Shown: positions 32,303 to 40,780, counted from the first letter of the stretch. The stretch: DNA of 64,000 bases from Streptomyces sp. DH-12 (GCF_002899455.1 NZ_PPFB01000001.1:7076501-7140500); one strand, 5' to 3'. A program made the numbers and translations. The notes: generated by a model from the sequence alone, not told the origin.

Positions 32303-33202
32303 ATGGGTGACGACTGGGACGAGCGGAACATCCCCGATCAACGGGGCCGGGTGGCGGTCGTCACTGGCGCCAACACCGGGCTGGGCTTCGAGGCGGCCCG
32401 GATGCTCGCCGAGCGCGGGGCCACGGTCGTGCTGGCCGTCCGGGACGTCGAGAAGGGCGGGCGGGCCGCCGCCCGCATCGCCGGCGACGTCGGTGTGCAG
32501 GCTCTCGACCTGGCCTCTCTCGACTCGATCCGGTCCGCGGCGGCCGACCTGCGTGCCGCGCATCCGCGCATCGACCTGCTGATCAACAACGCCGGCGTGA
32601 TGCACCCGCCGAAGCGGACCACCGCCGACGGCTTCGAGCTGCAGTTCGGCACGAACCACCTCGGCCACTTCGCCCTCACCGGCCTGCTGCTCGACCGGCT
32701 CCTGGACACCCCCCGCTCCCGCGTCGTCACGGTCAGCAGCGGCGGCCACCGCATCCGCGCCGCCATCCACTTCGACGACCTGAACTGGGAACGCTCGTAC
32801 AGTCGCGTGGCCGCGTACGGGCAGTCCAAGCTGGCCAATCTGATGTTCACGTACGAGCTGCAGCGCCGGCTCGCACCGCACGGCACCACGCTCGCGGTGG
32901 CCGCCCACCCCGGCGTGTCCAACACCGAGCTGATCCGCAACGCGCCCGCCGTGTTCCGCCTGCCCATCGCCCGGCTCGCGCCCTTGCTCACCCAGAACGC
33001 CGCGATGGGGGCCCTGCCCACGGTGCGCGCGGCCACCGATCCCGAGGTGCGCGGCGGTCAGTACTACGGCCCCGGCGGCCGCCTGGAGCTCCGCGGCCGC
33101 CCGAAGCCGGTGCGGTCCAGCCGCGACTCCCACGACCGGGCCGTGCAGCAGCGCCTGTGGGCTGTCTCCGAGGAGCTGACGGGGGTGACGTTCCCCGTCT
33201 AG
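32303..33202 (+). CDS. SDR-family oxidoreductase (retinol-dehydrogenase-like)
   Basis: A protein of 299 residues. The NAD(P) motif is TGANTGLGFEAARML, NNAGVM is at the fourth strand, and the active site is Ser in VTVSSGGHRI and Tyr-Lys in AYGQSKLANLMF. The length and the ELQFGTNHLGHF segment point to the WWOX/retinol dehydrogenase subgroup, common in actinobacteria with unknown substrates. The ATG at 32303 follows AGGGG. Expression is probably controlled by the divergent TetR. Confidence 0.93.
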   Translation: MGDDWDERNIPDQRGRVAVVTGANTGLGFEAARMLAERGATVVLAVRDVEKGGRAAARIAGDVGVQALDLASLDSIRSAAADLRAAHPRIDLLINNAGVMHPPKRTTADGFELQFGTNHLGHFALTGLLLDRLLDTPRSRVVTVSSGGHRIRAAIHFDDLNWERSYSRVAAYGQSKLANLMFTYELQRRLAPHGTTLAVAAHPGVSNTELIRNAPAVFRLPIARLAPLLTQNAAMGALPTVRAATDPEVRGGQYYGPGGRLELRGRPKPVRSSRDSHDRAVQQRLWAVSEELTGVTFPV

Positions 33203-33264
33203 AACGCCCCCACGGGGCGGCGCACGCCCACCGCCGCCCTCGGTCACTGACCGGCGTGACGGAC

Positions 33265-33296
33265 GTGGCGCCCGGTCACCGCGGACCGGGCGCCAC
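33265..33296. terminator. Bidirectional terminator between SDR and lipase genes
   Basis: GTGGCGCCCGGTC pairs perfectly with GACCGGGCGCCAC around a six-base loop, between convergent genes. Confidence 0.88.
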
Positions 33297-33305
33297 GCGC
33301 CGGCC

Positions 33306-34184
33306 TCACCGCAATCCGAGAACCTCCATGGTGTGCTCCGCCATCCGCCGCTCACCGAGGGCGTTGGGATGGACCGGCACGACGCTGGTGCCGAAGAGCA
33401 GCGGCTCGATCCAGCGAGTTCCGCCGGGCTTGCACGCGTCATGACCGTCCGAGACCCGGGAGAAGTCCACGAAGGTCGCACCGGTCTCCTTGCTGGCGCG
33501 CTCGACCGCCGCGTTCAGGTGCGTCTGCACGTCACGCAGGTAGGGCACGTCGCCGGAGGCGATCGGCAGCTTCAGGTAGCACGACGGGTCGGCCTTCTCC
33601 GGGGTGATCCAGGGATAACCCAGCACCGCCACGCGGGCGTTGGGCGCCTTGGCGCGTACGGCCCGCAGGGCGCTCTTCAGCGCGGGGTACGTGTTCTTCT
33701 CGATCTGGTCCGTGAAGGTCGTGCCGTACTTGTCCTTGCAGGGGCTGCCCCTGCCCACGGTGAGGAGGCCCGCGCTGCCGCAGGAGGTGATGGCGTTGAT
33801 GAAGGTGCCGTTGTCGTTGCCGCCGATCGTCAGCGTCACCAGGTCGGTGTCCGCGCTGAGGGCGTTCACCTGGGGCGGGACGCCGGGGTACTGCGACGAG
33901 GTGAAGTCCTTCGTCTGGGCGGCGCCGCAGGTCACGTCCTTCAGTTCGGCGCCCGTCCGGTCCGCGATCACGTTCGGGTAGTTCGCCGTGGAGCGCAGGC
34001 ACAGCAGGTTGCTCGTGTCCACGGGCAGCACGCCCGAGCCGGCGCTGTAACTGTCGCCGAGGGCGACGTACTTCAGCGGGTCGGAAGCCTGGGCCGCGCC
34101 GCCGGCCGTGACGCTCAGGGCGAGCGCGCCGGCGAGCGCGAATGATGTGACCATGACATTACGGCGCGAGACGTGCTTCTGCAT
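33306..34184 (-). CDS. Secreted GDSL/SGNH lipase-esterase
   Basis: A protein of 292 residues with a signal peptide, charged MQKHVSRRNVMVTSFALAGAL then ALSVTAGGAAQAS. The nucleophile is Ser45 in VALGDSYSAGSG. The oxyanion residues are in TIGGNDNGTF, and the catalytic histidine is in VVPVHPNALGERRMAEHT near the end. Six cysteines may form three disulfides, as in the known Streptomyces secreted esterases. It hydrolyses ester bonds of lipids or wax-type polymers outside the cell. Confidence 0.95.
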   Translation of the reverse strand: MQKHVSRRNVMVTSFALAGALALSVTAGGAAQASDPLKYVALGDSYSAGSGVLPVDTSNLLCLRSTANYPNVIADRTGAELKDVTCGAAQTKDFTSSQYPGVPPQVNALSADTDLVTLTIGGNDNGTFINAITSCGSAGLLTVGRGSPCKDKYGTTFTDQIEKNTYPALKSALRAVRAKAPNARVAVLGYPWITPEKADPSCYLKLPIASGDVPYLRDVQTHLNAAVERASKETGATFVDFSRVSDGHDACKPGGTRWIEPLLFGTSVVPVHPNALGERRMAEHTMEVLGLR

Positions 34185-34340
34185 GTGATCCCTTTCCGGA
34201 GGGGGTGGGGCTGCGGGTGCGGCGGCCGGCAGGGCCCGCCGGCCGAGGGCACAGGGTGGTCGGGGGCGGGGAGGAGTGCCCGGCCGGGCGGTTACCGGGT
34301 GGTTCTACCGTCAAGTAATGTGCAGCCGCCCCGAGCTGGA

Positions 34341-34355
34341 GTCAACATTGTTGAC
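34341..34355. promoter_or_regulatory. Palindromic operator GTCAACA-T-TGTTGAC
   Basis: A perfect 15-bp dyad lies 95 bp upstream of the TetR start at 34450 and about 160 bp upstream of the divergent lipase. It is unusually AT-rich for its surroundings and is a likely operator of that TetR protein. Confidence 0.6.
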
Positions 34356-34449
34356 CGAACTTCTCGAAACACGCGCGCGAGCTGGGAGCGGCCGCTGTGA
34401 AGGAGCGAACGCGCAGGTGCGAAGCGCCCGGCCGCCTATCCTGACCGGC

Positions 34450-35007
34450 ATGCTGCAGACCGGCTCCAGCGCGTCGACCCGCGAGTCCATCCACTCGGCC
34501 GCCGCCCGGCTCTTCCGGAGCAGGGGCTTCTCGAGGACCACCGTCCGCCAGATCGCGGCCGAGGCCGGCACGGATCCCGCACTGGTGATCCGTCACTTCA
34601 AGAGCAAGGAGCTTCTGTTCCTGGAGACGATGCACCTGACGCTCGACGACGAACCCCTGCTCGACGTGCCACTGGAGCACCTGGGGGAACGGCTCGCCGA
34701 ACTCCTCCTCGACCTCGGCGGTTCCGCACGGGGCGTCTTCCTCGCCCTGGTCCACGGCAGCGATGAGCCGCACATCCACGACCGTCTGCGGGACACGCAC
34801 GAGCATCTCTTCGTCGAGCCCCTGCGCCGTCGCCTGACCGGCCCCGACGCCGACGTCCGCGCGCGGATGGCCGCCGCCGTGGCGGGAGGACTTCTCTACG
34901 CCCTGTGGGTGGCCGGGGACCAGGGCCTGCTCCGCATGGACCGCACGGAACTGGTGTCCCGGTACGGCGCCCTCCTCCAAGAGGTGCTGGTTCCCCGGAC
35001 CTCCTGA
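34450..35007 (+). CDS. TetR-family regulator, divergent from GDSL lipase
   Basis: A protein of 185 residues. The helix-turn-helix is FSRTTVRQIAAEAGTDPALV then IRHFKSKELLFLETM, where the ARxLF of RLFRSRG precedes it. The short C-terminal domain ends VSRYGALLQEVLV. The ligand is unknown. It may act on itself and on the divergent lipase, since an AT-rich dyad lies between them. The ATG at 34450 has no clear ribosome binding site. Confidence 0.88.
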   Translation: MLQTGSSASTRESIHSAAARLFRSRGFSRTTVRQIAAEAGTDPALVIRHFKSKELLFLETMHLTLDDEPLLDVPLEHLGERLAELLLDLGGSARGVFLALVHGSDEPHIHDRLRDTHEHLFVEPLRRRLTGPDADVRARMAAAVAGGLLYALWVAGDQGLLRMDRTELVSRYGALLQEVLVPRTS

Positions 35008-35037
35008 CCCCGCGGGGGCCCGTCCGCGCACCGCCCC

Positions 35038-35430
35038 TCACATCCCCCCGGCCGCTGCCCCGATCGCCTCGCGGACACGCGGGCACGTGCCGCAGCGGCG
35101 GAGGTCGCGGATGCCGTCCAGGCCGTCGTCCGTGACCTCGCGGCCCTCCTCCGCGACACGGCGGACCAGCTCGACCGCGGCCGTGATCTGCCCCGGCCGG
35201 CAGTAACCGCACTGCGCCACGTCCTGGTCCAGCCGCGCCTGCTGCGTCGGATGCGGTCCGGCGTCCACCGTGTCGGCGAGCCCTCCGGCAGCGGTGATCC
35301 CGTGCGGACGTCGATGCCGCACCCGTACTTCGTTCACGCCGAAGTCGTACGGCATCGACTGCGGCAGCTGGAAGAACGTCTCGGAGGACCCGGTGTCCCC
35401 GACCGGCAGGCAGGGGCGGGCGGTCAGGCG
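35038..35430 (-). pseudogene. Remnant of a molybdenum hydroxylase: large-subunit piece joined to 2Fe-2S subunit tail
   Basis: Reading downstream, the first 25 residues or so (GSSETFFQLPQSMPYDFGVN) resemble the end region of the large subunit of CoxL/IorB-type hydroxylases. From about 35220 the frame reads LDQDVAQCGYCRPGQITAAV and DGIRDLRRCGTCPRVREAIG, the second iron-sulfur domain of the small CoxS/IorA subunit. The plant-ferredoxin domain and most of the large subunit are absent, and the order is not that of an intact operon. It is a deletion-fusion remnant rather than a functional gene. Confidence 0.6.
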
Positions 35431-35512
35431 TCGGGGCCGGCCTCGGGGTGCGTGAACCGCACGGGTCCGCGCAGCGACCGGGCGGGGGCGATCTCGGCTC
35501 GGGTGCTGCCCC

Positions 35513-35923
35513 TCAGTCCGGCAGCGCCGCTGTCAGGTCGACCTCGACCAGTTGGCCGGGGAAGCCGAGCCGGGCGACGCCCAGGAGCGTGCTCGCAGTG
35601 GTGAACGCCGGTCCGATGACCGATGCGGTCAGGCGTCGCCAGGCGTCACCCAGGACCGCGACGTCGTCGCTGACCACGTGGATCAGCGAGCGGACGACGT
35701 GTTCCGGCCCGGCGCCCACCGCGTTCAGAGCCGTGGCGGCATTGGCCGCCACTTGGTCGATCTGGGCGTCCAGATCACCCGGGCCCACGAGCTTCCCCGT
35801 GGGGTCGAGCGGGCACTGACCCGCCAGATGAGCCGTCCGGCCCGCCTCCACGACGGTGATGTGGTGGTACCCCGGAGTCGCATGGAGCCGAGGCGGATTG
35901 ATGCGCGTGATCTCAGCCGTCAT
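35513..35923 (-). CDS. RidA-family (YjgF) protein
   Basis: A protein of 136 residues. PGYHHITVVEAGRTAHLAGQ, then CPLDPTGKLVGPGDLDAQID and VVRSLIHVVSDDVAVLGDAW fit RidA; the ending LGVARLGFPGQLVEVDLTAA holds the conserved glutamate. The usual substrate-binding arginine is in VARLGFPG rather than R-x-PxGA, as in several RidA subgroups. RidA hydrolyses reactive enamines and imines or acts as a related small-molecule lyase. Confidence 0.9.
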   Translation of the reverse strand: MTAEITRINPPRLHATPGYHHITVVEAGRTAHLAGQCPLDPTGKLVGPGDLDAQIDQVAANAATALNAVGAGPEHVVRSLIHVVSDDVAVLGDAWRRLTASVIGPAFTTASTLLGVARLGFPGQLVEVDLTAALPD

Positions 35924-35940
35924 GCGCGTGATTCTGGTGA

Positions 35941-36240
35941 CCTGACCGACCCCGGCGCATCACGTTTTCCGCCCGCGCCGACTGCCGCGGTCTCAGCCGG
36001 CGCGGCCGGACCCACGTCTACTGCCTGGACGTCCCCCTCGGCGAGACCCTCACCCGCCATGCCGCCAAGCCGATCGCGAGCACCGTGGACGAGAGCCGCC
36101 TGCGCGAGCGGTACCGCCCGCGGGGCCTCCTGCCCGGCGGCGCCGGAACCGTCGTCACCGCCGACGGCGTCCTGACCGGAACCGTGGACCGCCTCATGCG
36201 CGACACCGGTCTGGACCGCCTGCCCGCCGCGGACCGCTGA
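35941..36240 (+). pseudogene. C-terminal remnant of an AAA/zeta-toxin-like kinase
   Basis: The frame, open from a TGA at 35938-35940 and lacking any start codon, reads THVYCLDVPLGETLTRHAAK, then ERYRPRGLLPG and LMRDTGLDRLPA. This resembles the last 75 residues of P-loop kinases in which a YxxDVPFEETLRRHA segment and WYRPRDLL motif follow the nucleotide site. The Walker A half is absent. Confidence 0.5.
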
Positions 36241-36320
36241 CGCGGACTCACCCCGAGGCTTCATATTTTCTTCACACAGCCGCTACAGTTCGTGCTTCAA
36301 CTAACACCTCGGGGGACGTC

Positions 36321-36779
36321 ATGACCGATCCGTACACACCGGGAGGCCGTACCGCGCCGAAGTGGGCGCGCAAGCGGTACGTACTGCCCGCGCTCGGCCT
36401 CGCCTTCTTCGTCGGCATCGGTGCGGGCGCCACCGATGACGGCAGCGCGAAGGGCGACGCCAAGCCCCTGGCGGCCGAAGCCCGGCCCACGGCGACCGTC
36501 ACCGCCACGACGACCGCCGCACCTACCGCGGAGCCGGAACCCGCCCCGACCGTGACGGTCACGGAGACGGAGACGGCCGAGGTCGAGGTGAAGGTCACCA
36601 AGACCGTGACCGCGGAACCCGTCGAGGAGGACTACAGCGGTGGTGGGGGAGGCGGGGGCAGCGTCCACTACGACAACTGCGCCGCCGCGCGCGCCGCGGG
36701 CGCGGCCCCCGTCCACGCCGGCGACCCCGGCTACGGCAGACACCTCGACCGCGACGGCGACGGCACCGGTTGCGAGTAG
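36321..36779 (+). CDS. Membrane-anchored Excalibur calcium-binding protein
   Basis: A protein of 152 residues. A short cytoplasmic start and one helix (YVLPALGLAFFVGIGAG) are followed by a long Thr/Glu/Pro-rich linker with VTVTETETAEVEVKVTKTVT and a glycine run. The last 45 residues are the Excalibur domain: YDNCAAARAAGAAPVHAGDP and LDRDGDGTGCE, with two cysteines and the DxDxDG calcium loop. It is probably displayed on the cell surface through the wall. AACACCTCGGGGGACGTC precedes the ATG. Confidence 0.93.
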   Translation: MTDPYTPGGRTAPKWARKRYVLPALGLAFFVGIGAGATDDGSAKGDAKPLAAEARPTATVTATTTAAPTAEPEPAPTVTVTETETAEVEVKVTKTVTAEPVEEDYSGGGGGGGSVHYDNCAAARAAGAAPVHAGDPGYGRHLDRDGDGTGCE

Positions 36780-36895
36780 GACGCCGGGAATGGGACGGCG
36801 GCCCGCGTGGCACTCGTCGGGTGCGGGCGGCGCCCGCTCTCCTGGGGCGCCGCGACCGCGCAGGGACAGCCGCCGAGGGTAAGGACGGTGCAGAC

Positions 36896-36937
36896 ATGAC
36901 CGGGAACAGCCCCACCGCAGCCGGGCGCGCGTCATGA
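36896..36937 (+). CDS. Possible 13-residue leader peptide
   Basis: ATG 36896, behind AAGGA, encodes MTGNSPTAAGRAS and stops at TGA 36935-36937, which overlaps the ATG of the next gene (ATGA). That gene has no ribosome binding site of its own, so this leader could feed ribosomes to it by coupling. The evidence is only arrangement. Confidence 0.4.
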   Translation: MTGNSPTAAGRAS

Positions 36938-37242
36938 AGCGCGGCAAGCGGTACGCCGTCGCCGCCTCCGGACAGTGGACCGACGAGGAGGACGGCCGTC
37001 GCAGGCTGCCCGCCGGGGAGGTCCACGCCTGGGAGCCGGGCCGCAACGAGACCGTCTGCGGCCTGTCCCTCAGCCGTTCGCGCCTCGCACGCTTCTCGCA
37101 CGTCAGCTGGCCCGACACGTTCCCTGAGTCGGGCGGCGCGGCCGACAGGGTGCAGCGGGTGTGCCCGCGCTGCGCGTCGGTGGCCGGACGCCGCGGCAGC
37201 GACGCACGCCCCCGCTGGGTGCGGGTCCGCCCGCGCCCATGA
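36934..37242 (+). CDS. Small conserved hypothetical protein with two cysteine pairs
   Basis: A protein of 102 residues with a basic start (MKRGKRYAVAASGQWTDEED), VHAWEPGRNETVCGLSLSRS, and VQRVCPRCASVAGRRGSDAR. The single cysteine plus CPRC could form a small zinc site with nearby histidines. No domain name is assigned. Translation may be coupled to the 13-residue ORF that overlaps its start. It is convergent with recQ. Confidence 0.75.
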   Translation: MKRGKRYAVAASGQWTDEEDGRRRLPAGEVHAWEPGRNETVCGLSLSRSRLARFSHVSWPDTFPESGGAADRVQRVCPRCASVAGRRGSDARPRWVRVRPRP

Positions 37243-37258
37243 GGTGACCCGGGCCCGG

Positions 37259-37298
37259 CGACGTACCGTACGGCGGCCGGGCCCGACGTACCGTACGG
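37259..37298. repeat. Two copies of a 15-bp direct repeat containing a CCGTACGG palindrome
   Basis: CGACGTACCGTACGG occurs at 37259-37273 and 37284-37298, 25 bp apart, in the gap between convergent genes. Each copy has internal dyad symmetry. It could be a paired protein-binding site or a duplication. Confidence 0.5.
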
Positions 37299-37321
37299 TG
37301 GGAGCCCGCTTCCCCCGCCTC

Positions 37322-38989
37322 TCAGGCGCCGGTCAGCAGGTCACCCTCCTCCACGGCCGACAGCGACAGCGTCTTGTAGCCGACCTGCTCGAAGAGCACG
37401 ACGACCCGGTCCTCCTCCCTGCGCATCACGGTGCCCGGACCCCAATCCGCGTGCCGCACACGCTCGTTCGGCTCGTAGGGCCCGGCATCCCCGGGCGGGG
37501 GAGCGGCGTCCGGACGCCCTGCGCCCGTGGCGCCGGGCTCCTTGTCCAGACGGTCGCACATGTCGCAATGCCCGCACGGAGCGTCGAGCTGCTCGCCGAA
37601 GTAGCCGAGCAGGTACTGACGGCGGCAGCTCGGCGTCTCCGCGTAGCCGCGCATCATCTCGATGCGCGAGCGGTCGATACGGCGCCGCCGCTCGAACACC
37701 TCCTCCGCCGCCTCCGCGGCCTCCTGCGCCGACCGGCCGGGCACGGCCCGTACCGCACGGCGCCGCCCCTCGACGGCCACGGCTCCCGCTTCCTCCAGCA
37801 GGTTCAGCAGATCGCTGGTCTTCCGGCGGGACAGCCCGCACAGCTCCGCCGTGCGACCGCGGCTCCGCGGGGCGTCCTGGTCGAGCAGTGTGGTCATGAT
37901 CCGGCGGAGCGCCCCGGTGTCCAGGGACCGGGCGGTGAGGAACTTCTGCAGCCCCAGGTCCTCCGGCCGGTAGAACAGCACGGCGTCGGCGGGTTCGCCG
38001 TCCCGGCCGGCCCGCCCCACCTCCTGGTAGTAGGAGTCGAGCGACTCGGGCACGGACGCGTGCGCGACGAACCGCACGTCGGGCTTGTCGATGCCCATCC
38101 CGAACGCCGAGGTGGCGACGACCACGGCGGGAGCGCCCTCCATGAAGCCGTCCTGGATCCGCCGGCGGTCGGCCGCCTTCAGACCCGCGTGGTACGCCTC
38201 GGCGTCCACCCCGTCCTGCCGGAGACGCGCCGCGTACGACTCGGCGTCCTTGCGGGTGGCGGTGTAGAGGATGCCCGGGGTGCGCGCCGCGGCCGTCCAG
38301 CGGGAGACGGCTTCCCGCTTGGAAGGGTCGTCGGTGTACGTGTGCACGGTCAGCCGGATGGCGGGCCGGTCCGTGCCGGTCGTCACGAACAGGGGATCGC
38401 GCATGTGCAGGTGTTCGACGATGTCCTCCCGCACGGGGGCCGCCGCGGTCGCCGTCAGCGCCAGGACCGGCGGACGGCCCAGCCGGTCGGCGGCCTCACC
38501 CAGGTTGAGGTAGTCGGGGCGGAAGTCGTGTCCCCAGGCGGACACGCAGTGGGCCTCGTCGACGACGAACAGCGAGGGCCGCAGGCCGCGCAGCCGCTCC
38601 AGGACGTCCTTCCTGGCCAGCTGCTCGGGCGAGAGGAACAGGTACTCGGCGTCGCCGTCCTCGACCGCCTGCCAGCCCTCGTCGGTCGCCGACCGCGACT
38701 GCGCGGAGTTCACGGCCACGGCGTCCGGAGCCTCGCTGTCCCGCAGGCCGGTCACCTGGTCGCGCTGCAGGGCGATCAGCGGCGACACGACGACGGTGGG
38801 ACCGTCCAGCAGCACGGTCGGCACCTGGTAGATCGCCGACTTCCCGGAGCCGGTGGGCATGACGACCAGTACGTCACGGCCGCCCAGCAGCGCCCGCATC
38901 GCCTCGGCCTGCTCCGTCCCCAGATCGCTCCAGCCGAACCGCTCACGGGCGACGCGACGCAACTCGGCGTCCCGGTCCTGCTCATCCAT
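37322..38989 (-). CDS. recQ: RecQ-type ATP-dependent DNA helicase
   Basis: A protein of 555 residues. Walker A is MPTGSGKS at about 44-51 and Walker B is VVDEAHC. Motif V is TSAFGMGIDKPDVRFVAHAS and motif VI is YYQEVGRAGRDG. The zinc-binding subdomain has CRRQYLLGYFGEQLDAPCGH and CDMC. There is no HRDC domain; instead the C-terminus (RHADWGPGTVMRREEDRVVV) is a small SH3-like element seen in actinobacterial RecQ. It unwinds branched DNA in repair. The ATG at 38989 follows GGAAGGGG. The downstream neighbour is unrelated. Confidence 0.93.
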   Translation of the reverse strand: MDEQDRDAELRRVARERFGWSDLGTEQAEAMRALLGGRDVLVVMPTGSGKSAIYQVPTVLLDGPTVVVSPLIALQRDQVTGLRDSEAPDAVAVNSAQSRSATDEGWQAVEDGDAEYLFLSPEQLARKDVLERLRGLRPSLFVVDEAHCVSAWGHDFRPDYLNLGEAADRLGRPPVLALTATAAAPVREDIVEHLHMRDPLFVTTGTDRPAIRLTVHTYTDDPSKREAVSRWTAAARTPGILYTATRKDAESYAARLRQDGVDAEAYHAGLKAADRRRIQDGFMEGAPAVVVATSAFGMGIDKPDVRFVAHASVPESLDSYYQEVGRAGRDGEPADAVLFYRPEDLGLQKFLTARSLDTGALRRIMTTLLDQDAPRSRGRTAELCGLSRRKTSDLLNLLEEAGAVAVEGRRRAVRAVPGRSAQEAAEAAEEVFERRRRIDRSRIEMMRGYAETPSCRRQYLLGYFGEQLDAPCGHCDMCDRLDKEPGATGAGRPDAAPPPGDAGPYEPNERVRHADWGPGTVMRREEDRVVVLFEQVGYKTLSLSAVEEGDLLTGA

Positions 38990-39099
38990 CGCGTACGCCC
39001 CTTCCAGGCCCTGACCGGTGTGGTCCCGGCCCGGGTGCCCGCTGCGGGGGCGGGGATGCGCAGTGAGGCGCACCGTCGTCACGCCTCGGGGGAGGCGTC

Positions 39100-39300
39100 T
39101 CAGCCCTGCGGCTCCTGCGGCTTCACGTCGACCTCGCGCAGGCCCTGCTCCTTGAGCCCGGTCCGGGCCTCGGTGCGGTGCCCCCGGGCGATGTAGTCCC
39201 GCACGACCGCCTCGACGGCGTCCTGCGGCGAGCCGATCCCCGCCAGGACCATCACTTCGACCACGAGCTCGGCGTCGAGACTGATGCTGACCTTGGCCAC
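39100..39300 (-). CDS. Small VapB/RHH-like antitoxin-type protein
   Basis: A protein of 66 residues beginning MAKVSISLDAELVVEVMVLA, with a beta strand followed by two helices as in ribbon-helix-helix DNA-binding antitoxins, and a charged tail. A GGGGGG ribosome binding site lies four bases before GTG 39300. No VapC or other toxin gene is adjacent, so it may be an orphan. The frame that extends upstream is a shadow. Confidence 0.65.
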   Translation of the reverse strand: MAKVSISLDAELVVEVMVLAGIGSPQDAVEAVVRDYIARGHRTEARTGLKEQGLREVDVKPQEPQG

Positions 39301-39464
39301 GGTGCCCCCCTGTCGCGTCACAGCCCACCCTAGCCGCCCCGAGCCGGTGGCAGGAATCGGCGGCCTCGTGCACATGCGCGACTCGGCTGATCGCCAGAAG
39401 GGCAGAGGGCAGCCGGCACTCCGGCAGGGGTGCCCACCGGCGTGACGGTGTCCGACTCGGCCGG

Positions 39465-40250
39465 TCAGAGCGAACCGTGAGGCTCGTGCCCCTGCCCGGC
39501 GCCCGGTGACGAGGCCCGCGGCCAGTCCCGCACCCATTCCAGCACCTCCGGACGGTCCAGAGCCGTCACCCAGGCGTCGGCACGCCCGGTGTTCCCGTCG
39601 TCGGGCAGCGGGCCCACGCCGAGAACCCGCAGACCGGCACGCCACGCCGACTCGACGCCTGTGAGGGAGTCCTCGACGGCCAGCGCGGTTCCCGGGTGGA
39701 CCCCACACAGCCGTGCCGCCGTGGCGTACACATCCGGCCACGGCTTCGGCCGTACCGCCTGCGGCCGTTCGTCGTCCCTTCCGGGCCCCGGCCCGGTGGC
39801 GTCCCCCGGAGGCGCCGTGGGCACGACGATGTGGCGGAAGTGGCGGCGCAGTCCTGCGCGGCCGAGACTCTCCTCCACCACTTCCAGCGGGCAGTTGCTG
39901 GCCACGGCCAGCGGCAGCCGCCCGGAGAGGAGGCGCACCGTCTCGCAGGCTCCCGGCATCGTCAGCGGGTCCTCGGCCACGAGGGACAGGAAGTGCGCCA
40001 GGAGCGCCGCGGTCAGGTCTGCGGCCAGCTCGGGCTTGTTCGTCTCCTCGGCCATCAGACGGCCGCAGTCGACGTAGTGCACGCCCTTGGCGCGACCGGC
40101 GAAGCCCGGCGGAGGCAGCAGGCCGAACTCGCGGAAGGCTCGGGTCCGCGCATCCTGCCAATGACGTTCGGTGTCCATCAACGTGCCGTCGCAGTCGAAG
40201 ACGACGGCCTCGGGCGACCAGTTCGACAGGGTTCGGAGTGACGGCGTCAT
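39465..40250 (-). CDS. HAD-superfamily phosphatase (beta-phosphoglucomutase-like)
   Basis: A protein of 261 residues. Motif I is VVFDCDGTLMDTE with the nucleophilic aspartate, motif II is AVASNCPLEVVEE, motif III Lys is in RPKPWPDVYATAA and motif IV is ALAVEDSLTGVESA. The cap is helical, as in beta-phosphoglucomutase or sugar phosphatases. An insertion DATGPGPGRDDERPQAV lies before motif III. It probably dephosphorylates a small sugar phosphate. AGGAGG lies five bases before ATG 40250. Confidence 0.92.
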   Translation of the reverse strand: MTPSLRTLSNWSPEAVVFDCDGTLMDTERHWQDARTRAFREFGLLPPPGFAGRAKGVHYVDCGRLMAEETNKPELAADLTAALLAHFLSLVAEDPLTMPGACETVRLLSGRLPLAVASNCPLEVVEESLGRAGLRRHFRHIVVPTAPPGDATGPGPGRDDERPQAVRPKPWPDVYATAARLCGVHPGTALAVEDSLTGVESAWRAGLRVLGVGPLPDDGNTGRADAWVTALDRPEVLEWVRDWPRASSPGAGQGHEPHGSL

Positions 40251-40780
40251 GGTGGCCTCCTGGGGGAGAGGACGGAAGGGGTCGCACGAGTCGCGGGACT
40301 GCGGGGCTGAAGGCGGCGGGGCCCGCGACGACGGGGCGCGAGGAAGGCCGGTGTCCTTCGGTGGCCCACCGACGGGGACGACTCGTATGCCGGGCATCAG
40401 CCGCAAAGGAAAAACATTGCGACGGCTACGATATTTAGTCCCGGAAAATCGGGGCAATCACCGTTTCGAGTGCTCCCCCCGCAGGCGATCAGGGTGTAAG
40501 CGGTCGCCGCGGTCCGCCGCTCCCGCCCTCCTGACGCAGCGTCATACCCGCAGTTGGCGACGTGGGTCGCGGCGCGTGTGCCCGGCGAGCGATCACGCTT
40601 CGGCATGCGGCGGAAAATAAGGGCGGTGAATCAGGAGCGGCACCTCGGAAGCCAATTTCCACCCCTGGGTGTTCAGATTCGAAAGAAATACCGCAATTGC
40701 TGTGTGAGGCTGACGGTTCTTTGCTCCAGGCGTACGCGGGCGCACTACATTTTGGGCCGTTCACTACGGAGCCGAACGAG
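40251..40780. other. 530-bp divergent interval, partly AT-rich, without a gene
   Basis: The region is notable for lower GC, for example around 40410-40470 (AAAGGAAAAACATTG, GATATTTAG) and 40650-40730. It separates the HAD gene from the receptor-like regulator. No coding ORF is supported. It probably holds both promoters and the dyad listed separately. Confidence 0.5.
40688..40705. promoter_or_regulatory. ARE-like 18-bp near-palindrome
   Basis: ATACCGCAA-TTGCTGTGT pairs at seven of nine positions. It lies 76 bp upstream of the receptor-like regulator, in the position of an autoregulatory element of the type bound by gamma-butyrolactone receptors. The match to the published consensus is only partial. 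Confidence 0.4.

Noticed and set aside
39100..39300. Complete toxin-antitoxin module
   Set aside because: The small RHH-like protein has no toxin gene on either side.
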